In this document: in pieces, positions 51,321 to 60,495 of the stretch
Layout: every line of letters begins with the position of its first letter
Position numbering within the stretch: the first letter of the stretch is position 1
NCBI RefSeq assembly: GCF_014649875.1
Contig: NZ_BMTW01000014.1
Location: 62,001 to 126,000 of the forward strand
From: Streptomyces rubiginosohelvolus
GTDB lineage: Bacteria; Actinomycetota; Actinomycetes; Streptomycetales; Streptomycetaceae
Reading direction: 5' to 3'
DNA: 64,000 nucleotides
Notes under the pieces: generated by a model
The model's input: only the letters and a program-made list of their open reading frames with translations
Database searches by the model: none
What the model was told of the DNA's origin: nothing
Translations under genes and position numbers: made by a program

Positions 51321-53306
51321 GTGCCGCCCAAGGAACCGCCGCGCCGCCGCGTACCCGGACCGGCCCGCCCCCGCAACGGGGCATCCGGATCCGGCCGCTC
51401 CGGCGCGCGCCCACCGGCCCGCCGCCCCCGCCCCGCCCCGGGGCGCACCCGGCGCGGCACCGCACCCCGCTCCCTGCGCCTCGGCAGCCCGCGCCCCCGG
51501 CTCCGGCTCGTCAGCCTCGGGCTGACGCTGGTCATGCTGGCCTTCGTGGCCCGGCTGCTCCAGGTCCAGGCCGTCGACGCCAGCGCGTACGCGGCCAAGG
51601 CCGAGAAGAACCGCTACCAGGAGTACACCGTCGCCGCCGAGCGCGGCGAGATCACCGACCGCAACGGCGTCGCGCTCGCCACCAGCGTCGACGCGCACAA
51701 CATCACGGCCGACCCCAAGCTCTTCACACCCGAGGAGAGCAACGCCCCCGACGCCCCGCAGCAGGCCGCGGCGCTGCTCGCCCCCATCCTCGGCAAGGAC
51801 GTCGACGAGCTGGTCGAGAAGCTCTCGAAGCCCAAGCTCCGCTACACCGTCCTCGCCTTCCGGCAGACCCCCCAGGTCTGGAAGCAGATCAAGGACCTCA
51901 AGGCCGTCTTCGCCGAGAAGGCGTCCGAGGACAAGCTGAAGGGCGGCCCCGGAGCCAACGTCCTGGGCGGTGTCCTCCAGGAGCCCACCACCAAGCGCGT
52001 CTACCCCAACGGGGATCTCGCCGCCGGGATACTGGGCTTCGTCAGCGCCGACGGCAAGGGCGGCGGCGGCCTGGAGTCCCAGCTGAACAAGGAGCTGGCG
52101 GGCGAGGACGGCAAGATCCGCTACGCCCAGGCGGGCGGCCGGCGGGTCCCCACCGCGGGCAGCAGCGAGATCCCGGCCGTGCCCGGCTCCGACATCGAGC
52201 TGACCATCGACCGCGACATCCAGTGGGCCGCGCAGAAGGCCATCAGCGACCAGGTCGAGAAGTCCAAGGCCGACCGGGGCTACGTCATCGTGCAGAACAC
52301 GAAGACCGGCGAGCTGCTGGCCATGGCCAACTCACCCGGCTACGACCCCAACGACCTCTCCGAGGCCACCTCGGCCCAGCTCGGCAACGCGGCCCTCCAG
52401 GACGTGTACGAGCCCGGCTCCACCAGCAAGGTCATGTCGATCGCGGCCGTGCTGGAGGAGGGGGCCGCCACGCCCGGCACCCATGTCACCGTCCCCAACC
52501 GGCTGCACCGGGGCGACCGCCTCTTCAAGGACGACGTCGACCACCCCACCTGGTACCTCACGCTCAACGGGGTCCTCGCCAAGTCCAGCAACATCGGGAC
52601 CATCCTGGCGACCGGTCAGCTCGGCAAGAGCCAGGCCGAGTCGAACAAGGTGCTCTACGACTACCTGCGGAAGTTCGGCCTCGGCAAGAAGACCGGGCTC
52701 GGCTACCCCGGCGAATCGCCCGGCCTGCTGGCCCACCCGAAGGACTGGTCGACCTCGCAGCAGTACACGATCCCCTTCGGCCAGGGCCTCTCCATCAACG
52801 CCGTCCAGGCCGCCTCGGTCTACTCCACGGTCGCCAACGGAGGCGTACGGGTCGCCCCCACCCTCGTACGCGGAACCAAGGGGTCCGACGACCGCTTCAC
52901 CCCGGCCGAAGCCCCCGAGGAGAACCGGGTGGTCAGCGAGAAGACCGCCAAGACCCTGGCGACCATGCTGGAGTCCGTCGTCGACGACACCGAGGGGACC
53001 GGAACCAAGGCCGCCATCCCCGGCTACCGGGTCGCGGGCAAGACCGGAACCGCCAACCGGGTCGACCCCGTCCGCGGCGTCTACAAGGGCTACACCGCCT
53101 CCTTCGCCGGCTTCGCCCCCGCCGACAACCCGCAGGTCACCGTCTACTGCGCGATCCAGAACCCCACCAAGGGCAGCTACTTCGGAGGCCAGATCTGCGG
53201 CCCGATCTACAAGCAGGTCATGGAGTTCGCGCTCAAGACGCTCCAGACCCCACCGTCCGGCAGCAAGCCGCCCCGGCTGCCGGTGTCCTTCAAACCCGGC
53301 GAGTGA
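51321..53306 (+). CDS. ftsI: Septal penicillin-binding protein FtsI (PBP3 type)
   Basis: Class B transpeptidase for septal peptidoglycan, 661 residues. A basic Pro-rich cytoplasmic region (1-58) precedes a membrane helix near 60-78. The dimerisation/pedestal part follows, and the transpeptidase domain has S367-T-S-K370, S422-S-N424 and K574-T-G-T-A. In Streptomyces FtsI is needed for sporulation septa but not for vegetative growth. The GTG at 51321 is chosen because it starts 4 bp after the ftsL stop with AGGTGA overlapping it; the open frame upstream is ftsL coding in another frame. Confidence 0.96.
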   Translation: MPPKEPPRRRVPGPARPRNGASGSGRSGARPPARRPRPAPGRTRRGTAPRSLRLGSPRPRLRLVSLGLTLVMLAFVARLLQVQAVDASAYAAKAEKNRYQEYTVAAERGEITDRNGVALATSVDAHNITADPKLFTPEESNAPDAPQQAAALLAPILGKDVDELVEKLSKPKLRYTVLAFRQTPQVWKQIKDLKAVFAEKASEDKLKGGPGANVLGGVLQEPTTKRVYPNGDLAAGILGFVSADGKGGGGLESQLNKELAGEDGKIRYAQAGGRRVPTAGSSEIPAVPGSDIELTIDRDIQWAAQKAISDQVEKSKADRGYVIVQNTKTGELLAMANSPGYDPNDLSEATSAQLGNAALQDVYEPGSTSKVMSIAAVLEEGAATPGTHVTVPNRLHRGDRLFKDDVDHPTWYLTLNGVLAKSSNIGTILATGQLGKSQAESNKVLYDYLRKFGLGKKTGLGYPGESPGLLAHPKDWSTSQQYTIPFGQGLSINAVQAASVYSTVANGGVRVAPTLVRGTKGSDDRFTPAEAPEENRVVSEKTAKTLATMLESVVDDTEGTGTKAAIPGYRVAGKTGTANRVDPVRGVYKGYTASFAGFAPADNPQVTVYCAIQNPTKGSYFGGQICGPIYKQVMEFALKTLQTPPSGSKPPRLPVSFKPGE

Positions 53307-53346
53307 ACACGGGGATGCGCGAGCATCTCCTCCAAGGGAACCCTCA

Positions 53347-55062
53347 GTGACAACGATCACCCCCGACCCCGGGAACCGGAACGAGAACCGCCGGAACCAG
53401 GGTCCCTCGCTTCGCGAGAGCCCGCACCGGCCCGGTACGCTCACCGCCGTGCCCCACGCTGATCAGTCCCAAACCTCTCAGAAGGACGCGCCTGTGACCT
53501 ACCCGGGAGCGCCCCGACCGGACCGGCTCCGGCCCACCCCTCTCGGCGAGCTGGCCGACCGGCTCGGCGTCGAGACCGCCGGGAGCGGTGACGTCACCGG
53601 CATCACGCACGACTCGCGTGCCGTGCGGCCCGGCGACGTGTACGCGGCCCTGCCCGGCGCCCGTATGCACGGCGCCGACTTCGCGGCCCAGGCCGCGGGC
53701 CTGGGTGCCGTCGCCGTCCTCACCGACCCCAGCGGCGCCGAACGCGCCGCCGCCACCGGCCTCCCGGTCCTGGTCACCGAGAACCCGCGGGCCGTGATGG
53801 GCGAGCTGGCCGCCGACATCTACGGGCGGCCCGGCATCGGCCTGCTCCAGATCGGCATCACCGGAACCTCCGGCAAGACCACCACCGCGTACCTCGTCGA
53901 GGGCGGGCTGCGCGCCGCCGGACGCCCCACCGGGCTGATCGGCACGGTCGAGATGCGGATCGGCGACGAGCGCATCAAGTCCGAGCGCACCACCCCCGAA
54001 GCCACCGACCTCCAGGCCCTGTTCGCCGTCATGCGCGAACGCGGCGTCGAGGCCGTCGCGATGGAGGTCTCCAGCCACGCCCTCGTGCTCGGCCGGGTCG
54101 ACGGCTGCGTCTTCGACGTCGCCGTCTTCAACAACCTCAGCCCGGAGCACATGGAGTTCCACTCCGGCATGGAGGACTACTTCCAGGCCAAGGCCCAGCT
54201 CTTCACCCCCGAGCGCAGCCACCGCGGCGTGGTCAACTTCGACGACGAGTACGGCCGCAGGCTCATCACCGAGTCCGGCGTCCCCGTCACCACCTTCTCC
54301 GCCGAGGGCCACCCGGACGCCGACTGGCACGCCGAGGACGTCGAGGTCGGACCGCAGGACAGCACCTTCACCGCCGTCGGCCCCAAGGGCGAGCGGATCA
54401 CCGCCCGTGCCCCGCTGCCCGGCCCGTTCAACGTCGCCAACACCCTCGCCGCGATCGTCACGCTGGCCGTCGCGGGCGTCGACCCGCAGATCGCCGCCGA
54501 CGGGGTCGCCGCCGTCCCCGGGGTCCCGGGCCGGCTGGAGCGGGTGGACGCCGGACAGCCCTACCTCGCCGTCGTCGACTACGCGCACAAGACCGACGCC
54601 GTCGAGTCCGTCCTGCGCTCCCTGCGCAAGGTCACCGAGGGCAAGGTGCACATCGTCCTCGGCTGCGGCGGCGACCGCGACACCACCAAACGCGGCCCGA
54701 TGGGCGCCGCTGCGGCCCGGCTCGCCGACACCGCCGTCCTGACCTCCGACAACCCCCGCTCCGAGGACCCCCTCGCGATCCTCGCCGCGATGCTCTCCGG
54801 CGCCGCCGAGGTACCCGTCCACGAACGCGGCGACGTCCTGGTCGACGCCGACCGGGCCGCCGCCATCGCCGCCGCCGTCGCCCGCGCCGAACCGGGCGAC
54901 ACCGTCCTGGTGGCGGGCAAGGGCCACGAGCAGGGCCAGGACGTCCACGGAGTGGTCCGCGCCTTCGACGACCGCAAGGTCCTGCACACAGCCATCGAGC
55001 GGTCCCTGGCGCACCCCGGCGCCGACCGTGCCCCTCACCACGAGAACAACAGTCAGGGATGA
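53347..55062 (+). CDS. murE: UDP-MurNAc-tripeptide synthetase (meso-/LL-DAP adding)
   Basis: Adds diaminopimelate to UDP-MurNAc-L-Ala-D-Glu. The Mur ligase domains are clear: GITHDSRAVRPGD, the P-loop GITGTSGKTTTAYL, ERTTPEATDLQ, the HALVLGRVDG region, NTLAAIVTLAVAG, and the DAP-binding DNPRSEDP. Three in-frame starts compete: GTG 53347 (AAGGGA 7 nt upstream), GTG 53449 (a TACGCT box ends 7 nt before it, leaderless) and GTG 53494 (AAGGA about 8 nt before it). The longest form of 571 residues is listed; the conserved part begins near LRPTPLGELAD, so the extra N-terminus is disordered and dispensable. Confidence 0.93.
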   Translation: MTTITPDPGNRNENRRNQGPSLRESPHRPGTLTAVPHADQSQTSQKDAPVTYPGAPRPDRLRPTPLGELADRLGVETAGSGDVTGITHDSRAVRPGDVYAALPGARMHGADFAAQAAGLGAVAVLTDPSGAERAAATGLPVLVTENPRAVMGELAADIYGRPGIGLLQIGITGTSGKTTTAYLVEGGLRAAGRPTGLIGTVEMRIGDERIKSERTTPEATDLQALFAVMRERGVEAVAMEVSSHALVLGRVDGCVFDVAVFNNLSPEHMEFHSGMEDYFQAKAQLFTPERSHRGVVNFDDEYGRRLITESGVPVTTFSAEGHPDADWHAEDVEVGPQDSTFTAVGPKGERITARAPLPGPFNVANTLAAIVTLAVAGVDPQIAADGVAAVPGVPGRLERVDAGQPYLAVVDYAHKTDAVESVLRSLRKVTEGKVHIVLGCGGDRDTTKRGPMGAAAARLADTAVLTSDNPRSEDPLAILAAMLSGAAEVPVHERGDVLVDADRAAAIAAAVARAEPGDTVLVAGKGHEQGQDVHGVVRAFDDRKVLHTAIERSLAHPGADRAPHHENNSQG

Positions 55063-55066
55063 CCAA

Positions 55067-56488
55067 GTGATCACCCTTTCCCTCGCCGAGATCGCCGAAA
55101 TCGTCGGCGGGCAGCCGCACGACATACCGGACCCGGCAGTCACCGTGACCGGACCCGTCGTCATCGACTCCCGCGAGGTCGCGCCCGGCAGCCTGTTCGC
55201 CGCGTTCGCCGGCGAACGGGTCGACGGCCACGACTACGCCCAGCGCGCCGTCGAGGCGGGCGCGGCAGCCGTGCTGGCGGCCCGCCCCGTCGGCGTTCCG
55301 GCGATCGTCGTGGACGATGTCGTCGGCGCGCTCGGGGCCCTCGCCCGGGCCGCCGTCGAACGCCTCGGCACCAGCGTCGTCGCCCTCACCGGCTCGGCCG
55401 GCAAGACGTCCACCAAGGATCTGATCGCGCAGCTCCTCCAGCGCCACGGCCCGACCGTCTGGACGCCCGGCTCCCTCAACAACGAGATCGGGCTGCCGCT
55501 CACCGCCCTGAGCGCCACCGCCGAGACCGAGCACCTGGTCCTGGAGATGGGCGCCCGCGGCATCGGCCACATCCGCTACCTCACCGAGCTGACCCCGCCC
55601 CGGGTCGGCCTGGTCCTCAACGTCGGCTCCGCGCACCTCGGCGAGTTCGGCAGCCGGGAGGCCATCGCCCAGGCCAAGGGCGAGATGGTCGAGGGCCTGC
55701 CCGAGGACGGCTGCGCCGTGCTCAACGCCGACGACCCGCTCGTCCGCGCCATGGCCTCGCGCACCAAGGCCCGCGTCCTGCTCTTCGGAGAAGCCCCCGA
55801 AGCGGACGTACGGGGCGAGAAGGTCCGGATGACCCCCGACGGGCGGCCCGCGTTCGAGCTCCACACACCCACCGGGTGCAGCGACGTGACCATGCGCCTG
55901 TACGGTGAGCACCACGTGTCGAACGCGCTCGCCGCGGCCGCCGTCGCCCATGAGTTGGGCATGTCCGTGACCGAGATCGCCGATGCGCTCTCGGAGGCGG
56001 GCACCCTCTCCCGCTGGCGCATGGAGGTCACCGAGCGCGGGGACGGTGTGACGGTTGTCAACGACGCCTACAACGCGAACCCCGAATCCATGAGAGCCGC
56101 ACTGCGTGCGCTGGCCGCCATGGGCCAGGCCCGAGGGGCCGACGGGGGACGCACCTGGGCGGTGCTCGGTCAGATGGCCGAGCTCGGTGACGCGTCGCTC
56201 GCCGAGCACGACGCGGTCGGACGGCTCGCCGTCCGGCTCAACGTCAGCAAGCTCGTCGCTGTCGGGGGGACAGAAGCCTCCTGGCTGCAACTGGGCGCAT
56301 ATAACGAGGGTTCGTGGGGTGAGGAGTCGGTGCACGTGTCCGACGCGCAGGCGGCCGTCGACCTGTTGCGCAGTGAACTGCGCCCGGGAGACGTCGTGCT
56401 GGTGAAGGCGTCCCGGTCGGTCGGCCTGGAGAAGGTCGCCCAGGCACTGCTGGAGAACTCGACCGAGGGCGAGGTCGCCGGCCGATGA
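55067..56488 (+). CDS. murF: UDP-MurNAc-tripeptide-D-Ala-D-Ala ligase
   Basis: Adds D-Ala-D-Ala to UDP-MurNAc-tripeptide, the last cytoplasmic step of stem-peptide synthesis. About 473 residues with IDSREVAPGSLFAAFAGERVDGHDY, the P-loop ALTGSAGKTSTKDL, NNEIGLPLTALSA, VLEMGARGIGHI, and VNDAYNANPESMRAAL. The GTG at 55067 has AGGGA 9 nt upstream; an earlier in-frame GTG at 55028 lies inside murE and is not needed. The murE stop is 4 bp upstream. Confidence 0.96.
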   Translation: MITLSLAEIAEIVGGQPHDIPDPAVTVTGPVVIDSREVAPGSLFAAFAGERVDGHDYAQRAVEAGAAAVLAARPVGVPAIVVDDVVGALGALARAAVERLGTSVVALTGSAGKTSTKDLIAQLLQRHGPTVWTPGSLNNEIGLPLTALSATAETEHLVLEMGARGIGHIRYLTELTPPRVGLVLNVGSAHLGEFGSREAIAQAKGEMVEGLPEDGCAVLNADDPLVRAMASRTKARVLLFGEAPEADVRGEKVRMTPDGRPAFELHTPTGCSDVTMRLYGEHHVSNALAAAAVAHELGMSVTEIADALSEAGTLSRWRMEVTERGDGVTVVNDAYNANPESMRAALRALAAMGQARGADGGRTWAVLGQMAELGDASLAEHDAVGRLAVRLNVSKLVAVGGTEASWLQLGAYNEGSWGEESVHVSDAQAAVDLLRSELRPGDVVLVKASRSVGLEKVAQALLENSTEGEVAGR

Positions 56489-57555
56489 GGCAGATCCTCT
56501 TCGCGGGGGCCATCGGGCTCTTCCTGACCCTGGTCGGTACCCCGCTGCTGATCAAGCTGCTGGCCCGCAAGGGCTACGGGCAGTTCATCCGGGACGACGG
56601 CCCGCGCACCCACGGCAGCAAGAAGGGCACGCCCACGATGGGCGGCATCGCCTTCATCCTGGCGACGATCATCGCGTACCTCCTCGCGAAGATCATCACG
56701 GGTGAGGACATCCGCTACTCCGGCCTCCTCGTGCTCTTCCTCATGGCGGGCATGGGCCTCGTCGGCTTCCTCGACGACTACATCAAGATCGTCAAGCAGC
56801 GTTCGCTCGGTCTGCGGGCCAAGGCGAAGATGGCCGGACAGCTGATCGTCGGCATCGCGTTCGCGGTGCTCTCGCTCCAGTTCCCCAACTCCATGAACTA
56901 CACCCCGGCCTCCACCCGGCTCTCGTTCGTCGAGGACTTCGGCTGGTCGATCGGCCCGGTGCTGTTCTGCGTCTGGGCGCTGTTCATGATCCTCGCCATG
57001 TCCAACGGCGTGAACCTCACCGACGGCCTCGACGGTCTGGCCACCGGCGCCTCCGTGATGGTCTTCGGCGCCTACACCTTCATCGGCCTCTGGCAGTTCC
57101 AGGAGTCCTGCGCCAACGCGGACAACCTGACCAACCCCAGCGCCTGTTTCGAGGTACGTGACCCGCTGGACCTCGCCGTCGTCGCAGCGGCCCTGATGGG
57201 CGCCTGCTTCGGCTTCCTGTGGTGGAACACCTCGCCCGCCAAGATCTTCATGGGTGACACCGGCTCGCTCGCCCTCGGCGGCGCGCTCGCGGGCCTCGCG
57301 ATCCTGTCCCGCACCGAGTTCCTGCTCGCCATCCTCGGCGGCCTCTTCGTGATGATCACCATGTCCGTGGTCATCCAGGTCGGTTCGTTCAAGATGACCG
57401 GCAAGCGCGTGTTCCGCATGGCGCCGCTCCAGCACCACTTCGAACTCAAGGGGTGGTCCGAAGTCCTTGTCGTGGTCCGCTTCTGGATCATCCAGGGCAT
57501 GTGCGTGATCGTCGGACTCGGCCTCTTCTACGCGGGATGGGCAGCCAAGAAGTGA
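56485..57555 (+). CDS. mraY: Phospho-MurNAc-pentapeptide translocase
   Basis: Transfers phospho-MurNAc-pentapeptide to undecaprenyl phosphate to make lipid I. A 356-residue protein with ten membrane helices and family motifs: RDDGPRTHGSKKGTPTMGG, GLVGFLDDYIKIVKQRSLGL, NLTDGLDGLATG, FMGDTGSLALGG and the C-terminal RMAPLQHHFELKGWSE. The catalytic aspartates (LDDY and NLTDGLDG) are intact. The start overlaps the murF stop (ATGA) and its own stop overlaps the murD GTG (GTGA). Confidence 0.97.
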   Translation: MRQILFAGAIGLFLTLVGTPLLIKLLARKGYGQFIRDDGPRTHGSKKGTPTMGGIAFILATIIAYLLAKIITGEDIRYSGLLVLFLMAGMGLVGFLDDYIKIVKQRSLGLRAKAKMAGQLIVGIAFAVLSLQFPNSMNYTPASTRLSFVEDFGWSIGPVLFCVWALFMILAMSNGVNLTDGLDGLATGASVMVFGAYTFIGLWQFQESCANADNLTNPSACFEVRDPLDLAVVAAALMGACFGFLWWNTSPAKIFMGDTGSLALGGALAGLAILSRTEFLLAILGGLFVMITMSVVIQVGSFKMTGKRVFRMAPLQHHFELKGWSEVLVVVRFWIIQGMCVIVGLGLFYAGWAAKK

Positions 57556-58979
57556 GCACCGTGGACTGGCAGGGCAAGCACGTCACCGTCGCCGGGCTCG
57601 GCGTCAGCGGAATCCCCGCGGCCCGCGCCCTGCACGAGCGCGGCGCACACGTCACCGTCGTCAACGACGGCGACGACGAACGCGCCCGCGCGCAGGCGGC
57701 CGAACTGGAGGCGCTCGGCATCACCGTGCGCCTCGGCGACGGCGCCACCCTGCCGCCGTCCACGGAACTCATCGTCACCGCCCCCGGCTGGCAGCCGGAC
57801 AAGCCGCTCTTCCTGGCTGCCGCCGAGGCGGGCGTCCCGGTCTGGGGCGACGTCGAACTGGCCTGGCGCCTGCGCGGCGACAACGGCAGGAAGGCCGCCC
57901 CCTGGCTCGCGGTCACCGGCACCAACGGCAAGACCACGACCGTACGCATGCTGGCCTCCATCCTGGAGGCGGCGGGCCTGCGCACCGCGGCCGTCGGCAA
58001 CATCGGCGTATCGCTGCTGGACGCGGTGCTCGGCGATACGGAGTACGACGTCCTCGCCGTCGAGCTCTCCAGCTACCAGCTGCACTGGGCGCCCTCCCTG
58101 CGCGCCCACTCCGCCGCCGTCCTCAACCTGGCCCCCGACCACCTCGACTGGCACGGCTCGATGGAGGCGTACGCCGCCGACAAGGGCCGGGTCTACGAGG
58201 GCAACACCGTGGCCTGCGTCTACAACGTCGCCGACCCGGCCACCGAGGACCTGGTCCGCGAGGCCGACGTCGAGGAGGGCTGCCGCGCCATCGGCTTCAC
58301 CCTCGGCGCCCCCGGCCCCTCCCAGCTCGGCGTGGTCGACGGCATCCTCGTCGACCGGGCGTTCGTCGCCAACCGCCAGAAGCAGGCCCAGGAACTGGCC
58401 GAGGTCTCCGACGTCAACCCGCCCGCCCCGCACAACATCGCCAACGCCCTCGCGGCCGCCGCCCTCGCCCGCGCCTTCGGTGTGGAGCCGGCCGCCGTAC
58501 GGGACGGGCTGCGCGCCTTCCGGCCCGACGCCCACCGCATCGAACACGTCGCGGACATCGGCGAAGTCGCCTACGTGGACGACTCCAAGGCCACCAACAC
58601 CCACGCCACCGAGGCCTCGCTGGCCGCCTACGACTCCATCGTCTGGATCGCGGGCGGCCTCGCCAAGGGCGCCACCTTCGACGAGCTGGTCACCGGCGCG
58701 GCGAAGCGGCTGCGCGGCGTCGTGCTGATGGGCGCCGACCGCGCCCTGATCCACGAAGCCCTGACGCGACACGCCCCGGAGGTCCCGGTGGTCGACCTCG
58801 AACGGACCGACACTGGGGCGATGTCCGAAGCGGTCGCGCGGGCCGCCGAGCTCGCCCGGCCGGGCGATACGGTACTGCTGGCCCCGGCCTGTGCCTCGAT
58901 GGACATGTTCACCAACTACAACAAGCGGGGCGAGGCGTTCGCGGACGCGGTCCGCGCACGCGCCGACGAGAGCGCCTGA
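57552..58979 (+). CDS. murD: UDP-MurNAc-L-alanine-D-glutamate ligase
   Basis: Adds D-glutamate to UDP-MurNAc-L-Ala. About 475 residues with the N-terminal Rossmann motif VTVAGLGVSGIPAARAL, the P-loop AVTGTNGKTTTVRM, AVGNIGVSL, VELSSYQLHW, NLAPDHLDWHGSMEAY, AFRPDAHRIEHV, YVDDSKATNTHATEASL and LAPACASMDMFTNYNKRGEAF. The GTG at 57552 overlaps the mraY stop, the pattern used throughout the cluster; an ATG 15 bp earlier is also in frame. Each catalytic motif is intact. Confidence 0.96.
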   Translation: MSTVDWQGKHVTVAGLGVSGIPAARALHERGAHVTVVNDGDDERARAQAAELEALGITVRLGDGATLPPSTELIVTAPGWQPDKPLFLAAAEAGVPVWGDVELAWRLRGDNGRKAAPWLAVTGTNGKTTTVRMLASILEAAGLRTAAVGNIGVSLLDAVLGDTEYDVLAVELSSYQLHWAPSLRAHSAAVLNLAPDHLDWHGSMEAYAADKGRVYEGNTVACVYNVADPATEDLVREADVEEGCRAIGFTLGAPGPSQLGVVDGILVDRAFVANRQKQAQELAEVSDVNPPAPHNIANALAAAALARAFGVEPAAVRDGLRAFRPDAHRIEHVADIGEVAYVDDSKATNTHATEASLAAYDSIVWIAGGLAKGATFDELVTGAAKRLRGVVLMGADRALIHEALTRHAPEVPVVDLERTDTGAMSEAVARAAELARPGDTVLLAPACASMDMFTNYNKRGEAFADAVRARADESA

Positions 58980-59043
58980 CCGACCGGGCCTCCGCGCCCG
59001 GGGTCACGGGCCCCGGGCACGAGCAGTGGAGGGGACAGCGACA

Positions 59044-60489
59044 ATGCCGGCCGACGAGAGATTCGCCGTACGGCGGGAGAGCGCACGGGCCTCGGTACCC
59101 CGCCCTCTCACCGCGGCGCCCGCCCCCGCCGGCGTACCCCTGCCCCCCGGGCTCGCCCTGCGCGGGCGGCTCGCCACCGGCGCCCGGCGCCCCGAGACAC
59201 CCCGCGGCTCCGGACGCGGCGGGTCCGGCTCCCGTACCCCGCGCACCGGACGCGGCGGCGGACCGCGCCGGGCCTACGAGCGGGCGCGGCGGGCCTGGGA
59301 CCGGCCCCTGACCGCCTACTACGTGATTCTCGGCTCCAGCCTCCTGATCACCGTGCTGGGCCTGGTGATGGTCTACTCCGCCTCGATGATCAAGGCGCTG
59401 GACATCAGCAAGCCCGCGACGTACTTCTTCGGCAAGCAGTTCCTCGCCGCCGTCATCGGGGGCGGGCTGATGCTGATCGCCGCCCGGATGCCGGTGAAGC
59501 TCCACCGGGGGCTCGCCTACCCGATACTGATGGTCACCGTCTTCCTGATGGTCCTGGTCCAGGTGCCGGGGATAGGGATGTCGGTCAACGGCAACCAGAA
59601 CTGGCTCTACCTGGGCGGCCCGTTCCAGCTCCAGCCCAGTGAGTTCGGCAAGCTGGCCCTCATCCTGTGGGGGGCGGACCTGCTGGCCCGCAAACAGGAC
59701 AAGCGGTTGCTGACGCAGTGGAAGCACATGCTCGTGCCGCTCGTCCCGGTCGCCTTCATGCTGCTCGGACTGATCATGCTCGGCGGCGACATGGGAACCG
59801 CGATCATTCTCACGGCGATCCTGTTCGGTCTGCTCTGGTTGGCCGGCGCCCCCACCCGCCTCTTCGCCGGGGTCCTCGGCTTCGCCGCCGTCCTCGCGTT
59901 CCTGCTGATCAGGACCAGCCCCAACCGGATGTCCCGGCTCGCCTGCATGGGCGTCAGTGAACCCGATCCGGAGGGCGGCTGCTGGCAGGCCGCCCACGGA
60001 ATCTATGCTCTGGCGTCCGGCGGATGGTTCGGTTCCGGGCTGGGTGCGAGTGTGGAAAAATGGGGCCAACTCCCGGAACCCCACACCGACTTCATCTTCG
60101 CGATCACCGGTGAGGAACTGGGTCTGGCGGGGACGCTGTCCGTGCTCGCCCTCTTCGCGGCTCTAGGCTATGCGGGTATCCGCGTGGCCGGACGCACGGA
60201 GGACCCCTTCGTACGGTATGCCGCGGGAGGCGTGACCACGTGGATCACGGCCCAGGCCGTGATCAACATCGGTGCGGTGCTCGGCCTGTTGCCGATCGCC
60301 GGGGTTCCGCTCCCGCTGTTCTCCTACGGGGGATCGGCCCTGCTGCCGACGATGTTCGCGGTCGGGCTGATGATCGCCTTCGCACGGGAGGACCCCGCGG
60401 CGAAGGCGGCCCTGGCCATGCGGAAGCCCGGGGTGAGATGGAAGACGATGAGACGGCGCGTCAAGAAGCGTTCGTCCGGAGAGCGGTGA
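59044..60489 (+). CDS. ftsW: Lipid II polymerase/flippase-like division protein FtsW (SEDS)
   Basis: A SEDS-family peptidoglycan polymerase acting with FtsI at the septum, 481 residues with about ten helices. A 95-residue basic, Pro/Arg-rich cytoplasmic extension precedes the first helix, longer than in rod-shaped bacteria. SEDS features include the VNGNQNWLYLGGPFQLQPSEFGKLALILW segment, GGDMGTAIIL and GLLPIAGVPLPLFSYGGSALL. The ATG at 59044 has GGAGGGG about 9 nt upstream. The gap of 64 bp from murD suggests that a weak internal promoter is possible. Confidence 0.95.
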   Translation: MPADERFAVRRESARASVPRPLTAAPAPAGVPLPPGLALRGRLATGARRPETPRGSGRGGSGSRTPRTGRGGGPRRAYERARRAWDRPLTAYYVILGSSLLITVLGLVMVYSASMIKALDISKPATYFFGKQFLAAVIGGGLMLIAARMPVKLHRGLAYPILMVTVFLMVLVQVPGIGMSVNGNQNWLYLGGPFQLQPSEFGKLALILWGADLLARKQDKRLLTQWKHMLVPLVPVAFMLLGLIMLGGDMGTAIILTAILFGLLWLAGAPTRLFAGVLGFAAVLAFLLIRTSPNRMSRLACMGVSEPDPEGGCWQAAHGIYALASGGWFGSGLGASVEKWGQLPEPHTDFIFAITGEELGLAGTLSVLALFAALGYAGIRVAGRTEDPFVRYAAGGVTTWITAQAVINIGAVLGLLPIAGVPLPLFSYGGSALLPTMFAVGLMIAFAREDPAAKAALAMRKPGVRWKTMRRRVKKRSSGER

Positions 60490-60495
60490 ATTTCG

